From Pseudomonadota bacterium (GTDB taxonomy: Bacteria > Desulfobacterota > Desulfobulbia > Desulfobulbales > Desulfocapsaceae): a DNA stretch of 64,000 nt. Position 1 is the stretch's first letter. Every line of letters starts with the position of its first letter. Location: assembly GCA_018820855.1 (NCBI GenBank), contig JAHJNL010000054.1, forward strand, positions 34,447 to 98,446. The letters are read 5' to 3'. Below, piece after piece: positions 25,731 to 34,670 of the stretch. Position numbers and translations under genes: made by a program. Under the pieces are notes generated by a model, which was not told the DNA's origin, made no database searches, and worked only from the letters and a program-made list of their open reading frames with translations.

Positions 25731-27347
25731 ATGGCAGACTTGAATGCGCAGCATATGATCGAAGAGATTCGGGAAAACATCAAAACTGGTGATTCCTTGA
25801 AGGCAAGACTTGTTCTCTTCCATTTCGGTGATGTCGATCAAAAGACCAGAAACAGATTGATATATGAATTGTCACGCAGTGACGTAAAGTTTGCGGTACC
25901 GCTTCTTCTCTATCTCCTTACTGAACATGTGGAGATAACCGATGAGATGCCGGTGATCAAGGAGACTCTGCTGTCTAATCTTCTGGCCTATCCTGATATG
26001 CTTATAGATTTTCTCTCGGATCGATCCATACAGGACAAAACGCATCTTATCAAGGTCGCCGGAGAACTGCGTTTTGAGGAGGCGGTTCCTGCTTTGATGT
26101 ATCTGGTGGCAAATTCCGAGAGCGAGGCGGAAATTAAACTTATCATCGAAACTCTTGGACTTATAGGTGATCCACAGGCCATTAATACCCTCACTGATTT
26201 TCTTTATGCGGCGAACAGAGATTTGATCATTACAGCCGTTCAGTCTCTGGGGCAGGTGGGGACACCTACGGCTATGCATCGTCTGGCTGAACGTATGGGG
26301 ACAGATAATGAGTTGGACTACATGATACTCTCCATTTTTGCTGACGTTCAGGATCCTGTTTCCCTGGAAAAGATCAACGATACCATGCGATCGCATTATG
26401 CCCATATGCGTAATTACGCAAAACAGGAGCTGGTTCGGATAGGACCAAAGGCTGTGCCTTATCTCATAGAAAATCTGATGCATGAGGATCCGGATTTCCT
26501 GATTCATACACTGAATGTGTTAGGAGAGATTGCTGATGAATCAGCCATCATGCCTATCAGGAAACTTTTGGGGCGGGAGCCCAAGGATGCCAATATTCGT
26601 TTTGCTGCTTATGAAGCTCTGGCCCTGCTGCCTCTGCGTAAAGGTGCCTATACCCTCACTGCCGGACTCACTGATCGGGAGGATCATGTCTGTGTGGCAG
26701 CGGCCAGAGCGATTGAACGCAACTATTCCGAGATCTTGACAGCCGGAATTAAAAATCTGCTGCGCAACAAAGATGAGGAGGCACGCCATATTGCCAAGAT
26801 CATAGTCAACGCCCAGGTAGATAAAATTTTTCTAAGTCTTGTGGATGAGGCATTTTTCCGGGAGCTGGCACTTGTTTATCTTCCCCATGCCCATAAAGAT
26901 ATCAGAAAACACTATGCTGAAATTCTTACCAAGGATGGTTATAAGAATTTTGTCAAGAAATTGATGGGCGAGGAGGAAGCGGACAGTCAGGTCAAGGTTG
27001 TGGCCGTTGATGATTCACGGATGATACTGAATATCTATAAGGCCACTCTTCATGAATTGGGTTTTGATCCGGTTCTTTTTGAATTTCCTGCATCAGCGCT
27101 TGAATGGCTGGAGAAAGAGAAACCGGCAATGGTCTTGACTGATCTCAATATGCCGGAAATCACCGGCGTTGAGCTGACTGCCAGGATTCGGGAAAAATAT
27201 TCAGCTGAGGAGCTGCCTATTATCATGGTGACCACTCAAAATGAGTCCACGGACAACGAGGCTGCTTATGCAGCAGGGATCAGTAAGATTATACAGAAGC
27301 CCTTTAATGCCGAAACGTTGAAGGCTGCTATGAGTGAATTCCTCTAG
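25731..27347 (+). CDS. HEAT-repeat protein with C-terminal response-regulator receiver domain
   Basis: About 538 residues. Residues 1-415 are a series of two-helix HEAT/PBS-like repeats (for example LIKVAGELRFEEAVPALMYL and LIIETLGLIGDPQAINTLTD). From about 420 a complete receiver domain follows: Asp427 and Asp428, phospho-acceptor Asp471 in LTDLNMP, and Lys523 in QKPF. There is no DNA-binding or enzymatic output domain, so phosphorylation probably alters a protein-binding scaffold. No kinase adjoins it. An in-frame GTG at 25719 is an alternative start. The partner is unknown. Confidence 0.85.
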   Translation: MADLNAQHMIEEIRENIKTGDSLKARLVLFHFGDVDQKTRNRLIYELSRSDVKFAVPLLLYLLTEHVEITDEMPVIKETLLSNLLAYPDMLIDFLSDRSIQDKTHLIKVAGELRFEEAVPALMYLVANSESEAEIKLIIETLGLIGDPQAINTLTDFLYAANRDLIITAVQSLGQVGTPTAMHRLAERMGTDNELDYMILSIFADVQDPVSLEKINDTMRSHYAHMRNYAKQELVRIGPKAVPYLIENLMHEDPDFLIHTLNVLGEIADESAIMPIRKLLGREPKDANIRFAAYEALALLPLRKGAYTLTAGLTDREDHVCVAAARAIERNYSEILTAGIKNLLRNKDEEARHIAKIIVNAQVDKIFLSLVDEAFFRELALVYLPHAHKDIRKHYAEILTKDGYKNFVKKLMGEEEADSQVKVVAVDDSRMILNIYKATLHELGFDPVLFEFPASALEWLEKEKPAMVLTDLNMPEITGVELTARIREKYSAEELPIIMVTTQNESTDNEAAYAAGISKIIQKPFNAETLKAAMSEFL

Positions 27348-27401
27348 GAGGGGGAAGGTGTTAATCAAGTTGTACGTGTCATAAAAAGAATGAAGCATTG
27401 T

Positions 27402-28214
27402 TTATATGTCAGCACCTAAAACGTCCTGCTGCAGATAGTTTTCCAGCTTGTTGAAATACCTCCCCACATCTTCAGGTTTGTGGGCATCGGACCCCGGAAA
27501 AAGGGGAATCTTGAGAGCTATGGCTTCTCTGATGATAAAAGAAGCTGGAAAGGGGGTACCCCGGATGGTAAACCCGGAGGTATTAATTTCAAGTGCCATT
27601 TCCTGACTCTTGACGGCTTGCAGGAGTTTTCTGATCTGTTCCGTATGTTCCCTGCCGATGGAAATTCCTGGCTGAAAGCGCAGGGCCGCATCCAGGTGGC
27701 AGAGCACAGTTCCCGGTAGTATGTTCACCGCCTCTGTGAGAGTGGTGAAATAGTCGGCAAGAACCTTTTCACAACCAATCTTTTCGATTGAACGGATATT
27801 CTCTTCCTTTCTGCTCACCAGATTCAGGTGATAAGCACCTTCCGGGTGGGGCATGAAGTGATAGGAGACACCTATCCGGTCCCATTCTCTTTTACCTAAT
27901 CTCTCCAGAAGCTCTTCTTTGTGGCTAGAGCTGTACCCTACTTCTACCCCCAGGCTGACACGGATATCATCCTTGTATTTCTTTTGCAGCCTCTTTCCTT
28001 CACTGAAATAGGTGTCAAAGTCGTCTTCCGTGAGCCATGTGCTTTCAAAATAGTACACCTCTGCTTCCATATGCTCAAGAAAGACAATTTCTTTCAGCCC
28101 GGCTGCTATAGCGCAGAGGACATATTCATCCATCTCACCTGAGGCGTGATGACAATATTTGGTATGGACATGCCCATCCGAATGCAGAAGGATCAGAGGA
28201 AGGGATTTGTTCAT
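27402..28214 (-). CDS. PHP-domain histidinol-phosphatase-like protein
   Basis: Polymerase-and-histidinol-phosphatase metal hydrolase, 270 residues. Metal-ligand motifs appear in order: SDGHVHT at 12-18, FLEHME, GVEVGY, CHLDAAL and GSDAHKP. The nearest known role is HisK-type L-histidinol phosphate phosphatase of histidine synthesis, but other PHP phosphoesterases share these motifs, and no other his genes are nearby. The upstream small gene on the same strand ends 23 bp before it, suggesting a two-gene operon. Confidence 0.82.
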   Translation of the reverse strand: MNKSLPLILLHSDGHVHTKYCHHASGEMDEYVLCAIAAGLKEIVFLEHMEAEVYYFESTWLTEDDFDTYFSEGKRLQKKYKDDIRVSLGVEVGYSSSHKEELLERLGKREWDRIGVSYHFMPHPEGAYHLNLVSRKEENIRSIEKIGCEKVLADYFTTLTEAVNILPGTVLCHLDAALRFQPGISIGREHTEQIRKLLQAVKSQEMALEINTSGFTIRGTPFPASFIIREAIALKIPLFPGSDAHKPEDVGRYFNKLENYLQQDVLGADI

Positions 28215-28237
28215 GGTAGCAGGAAAGGAGGAGAATG

Positions 28238-28432
28238 TCAGGCGTTTCCTTTGGGGAAAAAGTGAACCACTCCATCTATCTCTGAGGTGTCACATATGTG
28301 TCCTATATCGAGTTCGAGCTCGAGAAACTCTTCAATTCCTTCGAGGGGAAGGGAGAGAGAGGGACCTTCAGGAAGATGATATACCAGGGTCTGGATTCTT
28401 GAAAAATCAAGAGGACGAACAAAAAGTTTCAT
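28238..28432 (-). CDS. Small acidic protein of unknown function upstream of the PHP gene
   Basis: 64 residues starting MKLFVRPLDFSRIQTLVYHL, with an acidic middle (EGIEEFLELELDIG). The ATG at 28432 has AGGAAC about 4 bp upstream on the minus strand. No family is recognised. The acidic, leucine-rich composition and close spacing to the PHP gene favour a real gene. Confidence 0.5.
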   Translation of the reverse strand: MKLFVRPLDFSRIQTLVYHLPEGPSLSLPLEGIEEFLELELDIGHICDTSEIDGVVHFFPKGNA

Positions 28433-28582
28433 GCACTGTTCCTATATAAAAAGACCGGCTATAATCCGGTAAAAAATCAAATCATCGGAATGTGACTATA
28501 AGACATTTTTAATAAACCGCAAGGGATTACACAGGAGAGGAATGTATCTTTCCCTATATGGAAACCCTTAGAGGAAATAGGT

Positions 28583-28611
28583 TTGACACTGAACAGCTAT
28601 ATGTTTAGTAT
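28583..28611 (+). promoter_or_regulatory. Candidate sigma-70 promoter for the YkgJ-like gene
   Basis: A perfect TTGACA (28583-28588), a 17-bp spacer and a moderate -10 TAGTAT (28606-28611), about 70 bp before the ATG at 28682. The rest of the 28450-28681 gap shows nothing else. Confidence 0.5.
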
Positions 28612-28681
28612 ACAGGGCTTAAACGATCAGAAACTATCTTGAAAGAGAGATTATACATTAAATTGAATCAAAGGTGTCGGA

Positions 28682-29641
28682 ATGAGTGAGAAAGAGATGT
28701 CAGGTAAGGAAAAAGTACTGTTTAGCAAGGCGACCAATCCCTCCAATATCCTGCCCAAAAAATTGACCCTGGAGAGTAAAATCAAGTTTCGCTGTCATCC
28801 GGGAGTGCGTTGTTTTACTGCCTGCTGCGGAGGAATCAAGATCATTCTTACTCCGTATGATATCCTGACACTCAAAAAACGTCTGGATATCCCAGCTCAC
28901 GAGTTACTGCAGCAATATACGACTCCCGTCTATCTGGAGGGAACAGATATGCCGGGAGTTGCTCTCAAATTGACGGAGGGCGACAACAGGTGTCCCTTTG
29001 TTACTCCTGAGGGTTGTACTGTGTATACCGATCGTCCGTCGGCTTGCCGGTATTATCCGGTGGGAATGGCAGATTTTCATGAAGGGCAGGGGGCCATGGG
29101 TGGAGGTGCTGACCATAAAGATGAAGAGAAATTCTTTTTTATTGTCAAAGAAGATCATTGTAAGGGGTTTGAAGAAGACAAGGAATGGACTGTGGCCGAA
29201 TGGCGTGCCGATCAGGGTGTGGATGTTCGTGATGAGATGAATAAAGAATGGCTGCGTCTGGTGATGCGCCGTAAATCATTCGGACATCAGGCATCACTCT
29301 CGGAACAGGCCAAGCGTATGTTTTTTATGACCTCAACCGATTTGGACCATTTTCGCCGATTTATTTTTGAAAGTTCCTTTCTTGATACCTATCAGATCGA
29401 TGATGAAACATTGGAAAAGATTAAGAACGACGATGTGGAACTGATGCTTTTTTCTTTTAAATATCTGGCAGCCTCGCTCTTTGGGGCAGAAGGATTGCCT
29501 ATCAGGGAAGATAAGATCCAGGAAAAAGTCAAAGAGATCAAAAAACGGCAGGATGATTCGGTGACGCAGTCTATTGAGGATTACAAAAAGATCAAGGCGG
29601 ATCGTGGTGAAAAAATAGATATGGATCTTGATATGAAATAA
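28682..29641 (+). CDS. YkgJ-family cysteine-cluster protein
   Basis: 319 residues. The N-terminal half holds the YkgJ (UPF0153) pattern: CHPGVRCFTACCGG, then CPFV, GCTVYTDRPSACRYYP and a final Cys in DHCKGF; these cysteines are thought to bind zinc or an iron-sulfur cluster. The C-terminal 150 residues are helical and charged, ending in a Lys/Asp-rich tail, with no known domain. Biochemical function is unknown for the family. It stands alone, convergent with PFOR. Confidence 0.82.
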   Translation: MSEKEMSGKEKVLFSKATNPSNILPKKLTLESKIKFRCHPGVRCFTACCGGIKIILTPYDILTLKKRLDIPAHELLQQYTTPVYLEGTDMPGVALKLTEGDNRCPFVTPEGCTVYTDRPSACRYYPVGMADFHEGQGAMGGGADHKDEEKFFFIVKEDHCKGFEEDKEWTVAEWRADQGVDVRDEMNKEWLRLVMRRKSFGHQASLSEQAKRMFFMTSTDLDHFRRFIFESSFLDTYQIDDETLEKIKNDDVELMLFSFKYLAASLFGAEGLPIREDKIQEKVKEIKKRQDDSVTQSIEDYKKIKADRGEKIDMDLDMK

Positions 29642-29655
29642 CTCTCCTTTAAGAG

Positions 29656-29710
29656 TTGTGAACGGATAGTTCACAAAGATACAGGGTGGAAAGTGTACTC
29701 CACTCTGTAT
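29656..29710. repeat. Two adjacent stem-loops after the YkgJ-like gene
   Basis: TTGTGAAC (29656-29663) pairs with GTTCACAA (29669-29676) around a 5-nt loop. ATACAGGGTGGA (29679-29690) pairs with TCCACTCTGTAT (29699-29710) with one G-T pair. Neither has a T tract of its own. They directly precede the large palindrome. Confidence 0.6.
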
Positions 29711-29717
29711 GCTGTAT

Positions 29718-29773
29718 TACCAACAAAAAAAGGGTCTTGGAAGTTAACTTCCAAGACCCTTTTTTTGTTGGTA
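29718..29773. terminator. 56-bp perfect palindrome, bidirectional terminator
   Basis: Two 28-nt arms meet at GTTAAC (29743-29748) without a mismatch. The outer part has A7 then GGGTCTTGG on one side and CCAAGACCC then T7 on the other, so either strand gives a GC-rich stem followed by T7. It lies between the convergent YkgJ-like and PFOR genes. Confidence 0.85.
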
Positions 29774-29786
29774 GTGTAATGCAACT

Positions 29787-29819
29787 TGTATCTGCTGCCG
29801 CCATGCGGCAGCAGATACA
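29787..29819 (-). terminator. 15-bp perfect hairpin behind the PFOR gene
   Basis: Arms TGTATCTGCTGCCGC (29787-29801) and GCGGCAGCAGATACA (29805-29819) flank a CAT loop, 10 bp after the PFOR stop. There is no T tract. It may protect the mRNA 3' end or act together with the next palindrome. Confidence 0.6.
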
Positions 29820-29828
29820 GAAGAGGTT

Positions 29829-32800
29829 TTATTTTTCCGGATCCAGTGATGCGGCACGTGCCTGGAGGAATTTCCAGCTCCTGGTCACATCCTTCTGGGA
29901 CAGTGCCATGAGTTCGTCGGCATGGTCGGGATTCATCATCTTCAGCATGCGGTAGCGATTCTCTCCCATGGCGTATTCCTCAAAGCTCAGTGTGGGCTCT
30001 TTGGAATCAATGCTGAGAGGGTTCTTGCCGGTTTCTTCAAGTTCAGGATTGAAGCGGTAGAGCGGCCAATGACCACATTCTACGGCCTTTTTCTGCTGGT
30101 GCAGGCCCTTGGTCATGTTTATGCCGTGGTTGATGCAGTGGGCATAGGCAATGATCAGGGAAGGTCCGTCGTAGGCCTCTGCTTCGGCAATGGCCTTGGC
30201 GACCTGAACAGGGTTGGCACCCATGGAGACCTTGGCTACGTATACGTTACCGTAGGTGGAGAAAATCATGCCGATATCTTTCTTCGGCATCTTTTTACCG
30301 CCTGCAGCAAATTGAGCAGTGGCAGCACGCGGGGTGGACTTGGACATCTGTCCACCGGTGTTGGAGTAGACCTCGGTGTCAAGGATCATGACATTGACGT
30401 TTTCTCCGGAAGCCAGGACGTGATCCAGTCCGCCATATCCGATATCATAGGCCCAGCCATCACCGCCGAAGATCCAGACAGATTTCTTCACCAGGTAATC
30501 GGCACAGCCGAGGATACGTTTGGCAATCACATCGCTGCTGCCCTCAAGTTTGGCCTTAAGTGCGGCTACGCGGTCACGCTGCGCCTCGATCTCGACCTGG
30601 CTTTTCTGGGGGGCACTCAGGATATCATCGGCCATTTTCTTGGTGATGAGTTTGCCTGCAACGGCCTTAACCAGGAGCTCGGCGGCCTGGGTGCCGAGTT
30701 TGCTGACAGAGGCGCGCATACCAAGACCGAATTCTGCATTATCCTCAAAGAGGGAGTTTGCCCATGCGGGTCCGCGTCCGTCTTCACGCTTGGCGTATGG
30801 GGTGGTGGGCAGGTTGCCGCCGTAAATGGAAGAACAGCCGGTGGCATTGGCGATCAGCATACGGTCTCCGAACATCTGAGTAACAAGCTTGATGTAGGGA
30901 GTTTCGCCGCAGCCTGCACAGGCACCGGAGAACTCGAAGAGTGGGCGCAGCAGCTGGCTGCCCTTGATGGTTGCCGGGTTGATATCAGCAGGATTGACTT
31001 CGGGCAGAGCGAGGAAGAATTCCACGTTCTTGGCCTGAGTCTTGCGGATTGTATCGGAGTTGGGCACCATCTGCAATGCCTTGACGCCTTTTTTACCTGG
31101 ACAGACATCTGTACACTGGGTGCAGGAACAGCAGTCTTCGGTGAAGACCTGGATGGCGAAGCTGGAATCCTTGAAGGCCTTACCCACAGCCGGAATAGAC
31201 TTGAAGCTTTTGGGCGCCTTGCTCATGTCCGCAGCGATTTTCATACGGATAGCAGCATGGGGGCAGACCAGAGAGCACTGACCGCACTGGATACAGTTGT
31301 CAGGGTTCCATTCGGGAACATGAACACCGATATTACGTTTCTCGTATTGAGTGGTGGCGGTGGGCCAGGTTCCGTCATCAGGCATCTGAGAGACCTTGAT
31401 CTGGTCACCCTTGCCTTCGATCATTTTAGCCGTAACCTCTTTGACAAATGCCGGGGCACTTTCAGGAACGGTGGGGGGCATTGCATGGCCGCTGGTGGTT
31501 TTACCCAGTTTTACCTGAACGATGTTTTTCACGGCGGCATCAACTGCACTGTAGTTCATGTTGACAACCTTATCACCCTTCTTGCCATAGGTCTTCTTGA
31601 TGGCATTCTTGATGGCGGTGATAGCCTCCTCTTCACTGATAATTCCGGAGATGAGGAAGAAGGCGGTCTGCATGATCATGTTGATGCGGGCGCCAAGACC
31701 CAGGGTCTCACCAAGGGTGAGGGCATCAATGATGTAGAATTTGGCTTTTTTATTGATCAGGTCTTTTTGCACGTTATTGGGCAGTTCTTTCCAGATCTGT
31801 TTGGCATTGAAGGTGGTGGTCAGGAGGAAGGTTCCGCCTTCTTCAAGGTTGCGCAGCATGTCATACTGATCCAGGAAGGTAAAGTTATGACAGGCGATAA
31901 AGTTGGCCTTATTAATAAGGTAAGGAGCCACAACCTGGTTTTTACCGAATCTTAGATGAGAGGTGGTGATGGAGCCGGATTTCTTGGAGTCATAAACAAA
32001 GTAACCCTGGGCTGAGTTGTCCGTCTCGGTACCGATGATTTTGATGGTGTTCTTGTTGGCACCGACGGTACCGTCAGAACCCAGACCGTAGAACATGGCA
32101 CGATAGACGTCAGCGCCTTCGATGGAGAAAGCCTCATCGTAAGCCAGGCTGGATCCGGTTACATCATCGTTTGGACCCACACAGAAATGATTCTTGGGAG
32201 CCATGGATTCCATGTTGTCAAAGACAGCCTTGGCCATTGCCGGAGTGAACTCGGCAGAGCCCAGTCCATAACGGCCGCCAAGGATAAGAGGCTGGTAGGC
32301 TGAGACGTTGGACTCGGTGGCTTCGCCGATTGCAGCGCGGACATCGAGGTACAGCGGATCTCCGGGAGCTCCAGGCTCTTTGGTCCTGTCAAGGACTGTG
32401 ATACGCTCGACGCTTGCAGGCAGGGAATTGACCATGGCCTTGCAGTCGAAAGGTCTGAAAAGGCGGACCATGACCATACCTACGCTCTTGCCCTGACTGA
32501 CCAGATGATCAATGGTGGCGCCAACGGTCTCACAACCGGAGGCCATCATCACAACTACATCTGTTGCATCCGGGGCACCGTAATAATCGAACAGGTGATA
32601 CTGACGGCCCGTGATGGTGGCAAACTTATCCATGGTGTCCTGGACGATGCCGGGAGTAACGTTATAGTATTTGTTTACAGTCTCACGACCGGTGAAGTAG
32701 ACGTCAGGATTTTGAGCAGTACCGCGCATGGTTGGATGGTCAGGGGACAGGGCGCGCTGGCGATGAGCAAGGATCAGATCCTCATCAATCATGGCCGCCA

Positions 32801-33371
32801 TATCCTCATTTGTCAGTTCCTCTATTTTCTGGATCTCATGGGAGGTACGGAAGCCGTCGAAAAAGTGGACAAAGGGGATGCGCGTGGCAAGGGATGCCTG
32901 GGTGGCAATAAGGGCCATGTCCATACATTCCTGGACATTTCTGGAGCAGAGCATACCCCAGCCGGTCTGACGGGCAGCATAGATATCTGCATGGTCACCG
33001 AAGATGGAAAGTCCCTGGCAGGCGATGGAGCGGGCAGTGACATGGAAGACGGTGGGGGTCAGCTCACCGGCAATCTTATACATATTGGGGATCATCAACA
33101 ACAGTCCCTGGGAGGCGGTAAAGGTGGTACACAGGACGCCGGTGGCAAGGGAGCCGTGCAGAGAACCGGCAACGCCGCCTTCTGACTGCATCTGGGTGAC
33201 AACGGGGATCGAGCCCCAGATGTTCTCCTGTTTTCCTGTGGCCTTGGTATCTGCCTCAGCAGCCATGGGGGAAGAAGGGGTAATGGGGTAGATGGTAATG
33301 ACTTCGCTGGTAGCATAGGCAACATGGGTACATGCCTGGTTCCCATCGATTGTGACCATTTTTCTCGACAT
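29829..33371 (-). CDS. nifJ: Pyruvate:ferredoxin (flavodoxin) oxidoreductase, homodimeric type
   Basis: Oxidises pyruvate and CoA to acetyl-CoA and CO2, reducing ferredoxin; central in anaerobic carbon metabolism and reversible in autotrophs. 1180 residues in one chain: domain I (IYPITPSSPMAAEAD), domains II and III, a ferredoxin-like domain with CIQCGQCSLVCP and CCSCTQCTDVCP for two 4Fe-4S clusters, and the TPP domain with CAGCGETPY, GDGWAYDIGYGG and NTGGQMSKSTPRAA holding the proximal cluster cysteines. Length is normal. AAGGAGA lies just before the ATG. The CBS protein gene lies about 120 bp upstream on the same strand. Confidence 0.97.
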   Translation of the reverse strand: MSRKMVTIDGNQACTHVAYATSEVITIYPITPSSPMAAEADTKATGKQENIWGSIPVVTQMQSEGGVAGSLHGSLATGVLCTTFTASQGLLLMIPNMYKIAGELTPTVFHVTARSIACQGLSIFGDHADIYAARQTGWGMLCSRNVQECMDMALIATQASLATRIPFVHFFDGFRTSHEIQKIEELTNEDMAAMIDEDLILAHRQRALSPDHPTMRGTAQNPDVYFTGRETVNKYYNVTPGIVQDTMDKFATITGRQYHLFDYYGAPDATDVVVMMASGCETVGATIDHLVSQGKSVGMVMVRLFRPFDCKAMVNSLPASVERITVLDRTKEPGAPGDPLYLDVRAAIGEATESNVSAYQPLILGGRYGLGSAEFTPAMAKAVFDNMESMAPKNHFCVGPNDDVTGSSLAYDEAFSIEGADVYRAMFYGLGSDGTVGANKNTIKIIGTETDNSAQGYFVYDSKKSGSITTSHLRFGKNQVVAPYLINKANFIACHNFTFLDQYDMLRNLEEGGTFLLTTTFNAKQIWKELPNNVQKDLINKKAKFYIIDALTLGETLGLGARINMIMQTAFFLISGIISEEEAITAIKNAIKKTYGKKGDKVVNMNYSAVDAAVKNIVQVKLGKTTSGHAMPPTVPESAPAFVKEVTAKMIEGKGDQIKVSQMPDDGTWPTATTQYEKRNIGVHVPEWNPDNCIQCGQCSLVCPHAAIRMKIAADMSKAPKSFKSIPAVGKAFKDSSFAIQVFTEDCCSCTQCTDVCPGKKGVKALQMVPNSDTIRKTQAKNVEFFLALPEVNPADINPATIKGSQLLRPLFEFSGACAGCGETPYIKLVTQMFGDRMLIANATGCSSIYGGNLPTTPYAKREDGRGPAWANSLFEDNAEFGLGMRASVSKLGTQAAELLVKAVAGKLITKKMADDILSAPQKSQVEIEAQRDRVAALKAKLEGSSDVIAKRILGCADYLVKKSVWIFGGDGWAYDIGYGGLDHVLASGENVNVMILDTEVYSNTGGQMSKSTPRAATAQFAAGGKKMPKKDIGMIFSTYGNVYVAKVSMGANPVQVAKAIAEAEAYDGPSLIIAYAHCINHGINMTKGLHQQKKAVECGHWPLYRFNPELEETGKNPLSIDSKEPTLSFEEYAMGENRYRMLKMMNPDHADELMALSQKDVTRSWKFLQARAASLDPEK

Positions 33372-33402
33372 TGATGATTCTCCTTTATTGTTGTAGTGAA
33401 AT

Positions 33403-33437
33403 CAGAAGACAGAAGGCAGAATGCAGAAGACAGAAAA
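33403..33437. repeat. Short CAGAAGACAGAA direct repeats upstream of PFOR
   Basis: The unit CAGAAGACAGAA occurs twice, at 33403-33414 and 33424-33435, with the related CAGAATG between. It lies between the CBS gene and the PFOR start. No known function. Confidence 0.4.
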
Positions 33438-33495
33438 AAACAAAGTTATTTCTGATTTTCTTGTCCGCTACGGTCTCCTACTGAAATTCATTGGG

Positions 33496-34182
33496 TTAGC
33501 ATTTTTTCTTGGGGAGGTCGCTTAAATCGTCTATTCCCTGGCTGACGATGGTATACCCTTCCATAGTTTCAAGTTCTTTAATCAGGGGGGCGAGCTCATC
33601 ATCATTGGGCATGATACGGATAGAGACTCGTTTTGATCCGGCAGGAGCATCTTCAAAAGACGTCAGGATGGAAAGTACCCTGGCTTTGTTCTGACGAAGA
33701 ACATCAATCAGTTTGGAGACAGATCCTCCGGCATCTGACATGTCCATAACAATCTGAAAGGCACCGTCCTGAATGCCGGTGGCATGGATAAAGCCACGGA
33801 GTACGTCTGATTCGGAGAGCAGTCCCACCAGGTTCCCGTTCTCGTCGACAATGAGCAGGCCGGAAATTTTCTCATTGAGCATAACCAATGCTGCTTTCTC
33901 AAGCGTATCGCCGAGTTTCAGGCAGATAGGGCTTCCGGTCATCACATCTTTGACCTTCATTTCAGAGAGGAGGTAGTACATTTCATGCAGATCCATCTCC
34001 GTTTTACTGGAGGGAGAAGCTTCTTTCAGATCACGGTCGGTGATGATTCCTGCAAGTTTTCCCTGGGAGACAACTGGCAGGCGCCTGATATTGTTGTCTT
34101 TCATTGTTCTTCCGGCCCGCATGACCGAGGTGTTGGCATCCACCGTAAGTATAGTGGTTGCCATCCAGTCCTTAATTAACAT
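33496..34182 (-). CDS. CBS-domain protein, AcuB-like
   Basis: 228 residues: two CBS motifs (about 7-60 and 77-135; MKDNNIRRLPVV and LNEKISGLLIVDENGNLVG) and a C-terminal ACT-like segment from about 140. Tandem CBS modules bind adenine nucleotides, so this probably senses energy charge. The tail ends KKKC. AAGGAGA precedes the ATG. It lies upstream of PFOR in the same direction, which hints at control of pyruvate metabolism; that link is inference. Confidence 0.82.
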   Translation of the reverse strand: MLIKDWMATTILTVDANTSVMRAGRTMKDNNIRRLPVVSQGKLAGIITDRDLKEASPSSKTEMDLHEMYYLLSEMKVKDVMTGSPICLKLGDTLEKAALVMLNEKISGLLIVDENGNLVGLLSESDVLRGFIHATGIQDGAFQIVMDMSDAGGSVSKLIDVLRQNKARVLSILTSFEDAPAGSKRVSIRIMPNDDELAPLIKELETMEGYTIVSQGIDDLSDLPKKKC

Positions 34183-34604
34183 AGTGTCTCCTTGTATGAC
34201 GCAGATGGTGAAAATAGTTTAATGACAGTTCTGCTTCCCGAGACTCAGCTGTCTGAGTGATTTTTGAAAATAAAACAGTAGAGGGAAATTAGTCAATATA
34301 AAATATTTTTGTCTTAGACGCAAGTATTAGTGATGAATCGCTCTGCAATCAGGAGTAAGGTGTTAGAGAATGGTTTTCACCACAGGCTTTCAACAGATGC
34401 GCTGAAGTGTGTCGGTAAACTTTTCTGGCTTCTTAACTGGCTGTAGTCTTGTGGTTTTGGGAGCTTCCTTCACTTCTGCAATGCAGTGCGTAAGTGTCTG
34501 ATAGGTTGTCTTCTCTTTTCAGGATAGACTTGTTTTGGGATTCTGCCTGTTGATTGAGTAACGTTTTTTCTTGAAATTCCCCATTGACCTGCTAGAAGAG
34601 GGGC

Positions 34605-34670
34605 ATGACAATGCAGTGTACTCTTTCTCATCTTCATCTTCTACAGACAGCCTCGGACGTCAGCTTATGA
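34605..34670 (+). CDS. Possible 21-codon leader ORF coupled to pabB-pabC
   Basis: Starts at ATG 34605 or 34611 behind AGAGGGG (34597-34603); the first residues are MTMQCTLSHLHLL. Its TGA (34668-34670) overlaps the ATG at 34667 of the PabB-PabC frame. The ribosome site fits this small frame better than any start in the PabB frame, suggesting coupled translation. A chance ORF cannot be excluded. The gap 34183-34604 is AT-rich without other features. Confidence 0.35.
   Translation: MTMQCTLSHLHLLQTASDVSL

Noticed and set aside
29922..31955. 677-codon open frame on the + strand opposite PFOR
   Set aside because: It is antisense to an unmistakable, full-length PFOR gene; codon bias of that gene leaves the opposite frame open. 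The product has no recognisable domain.
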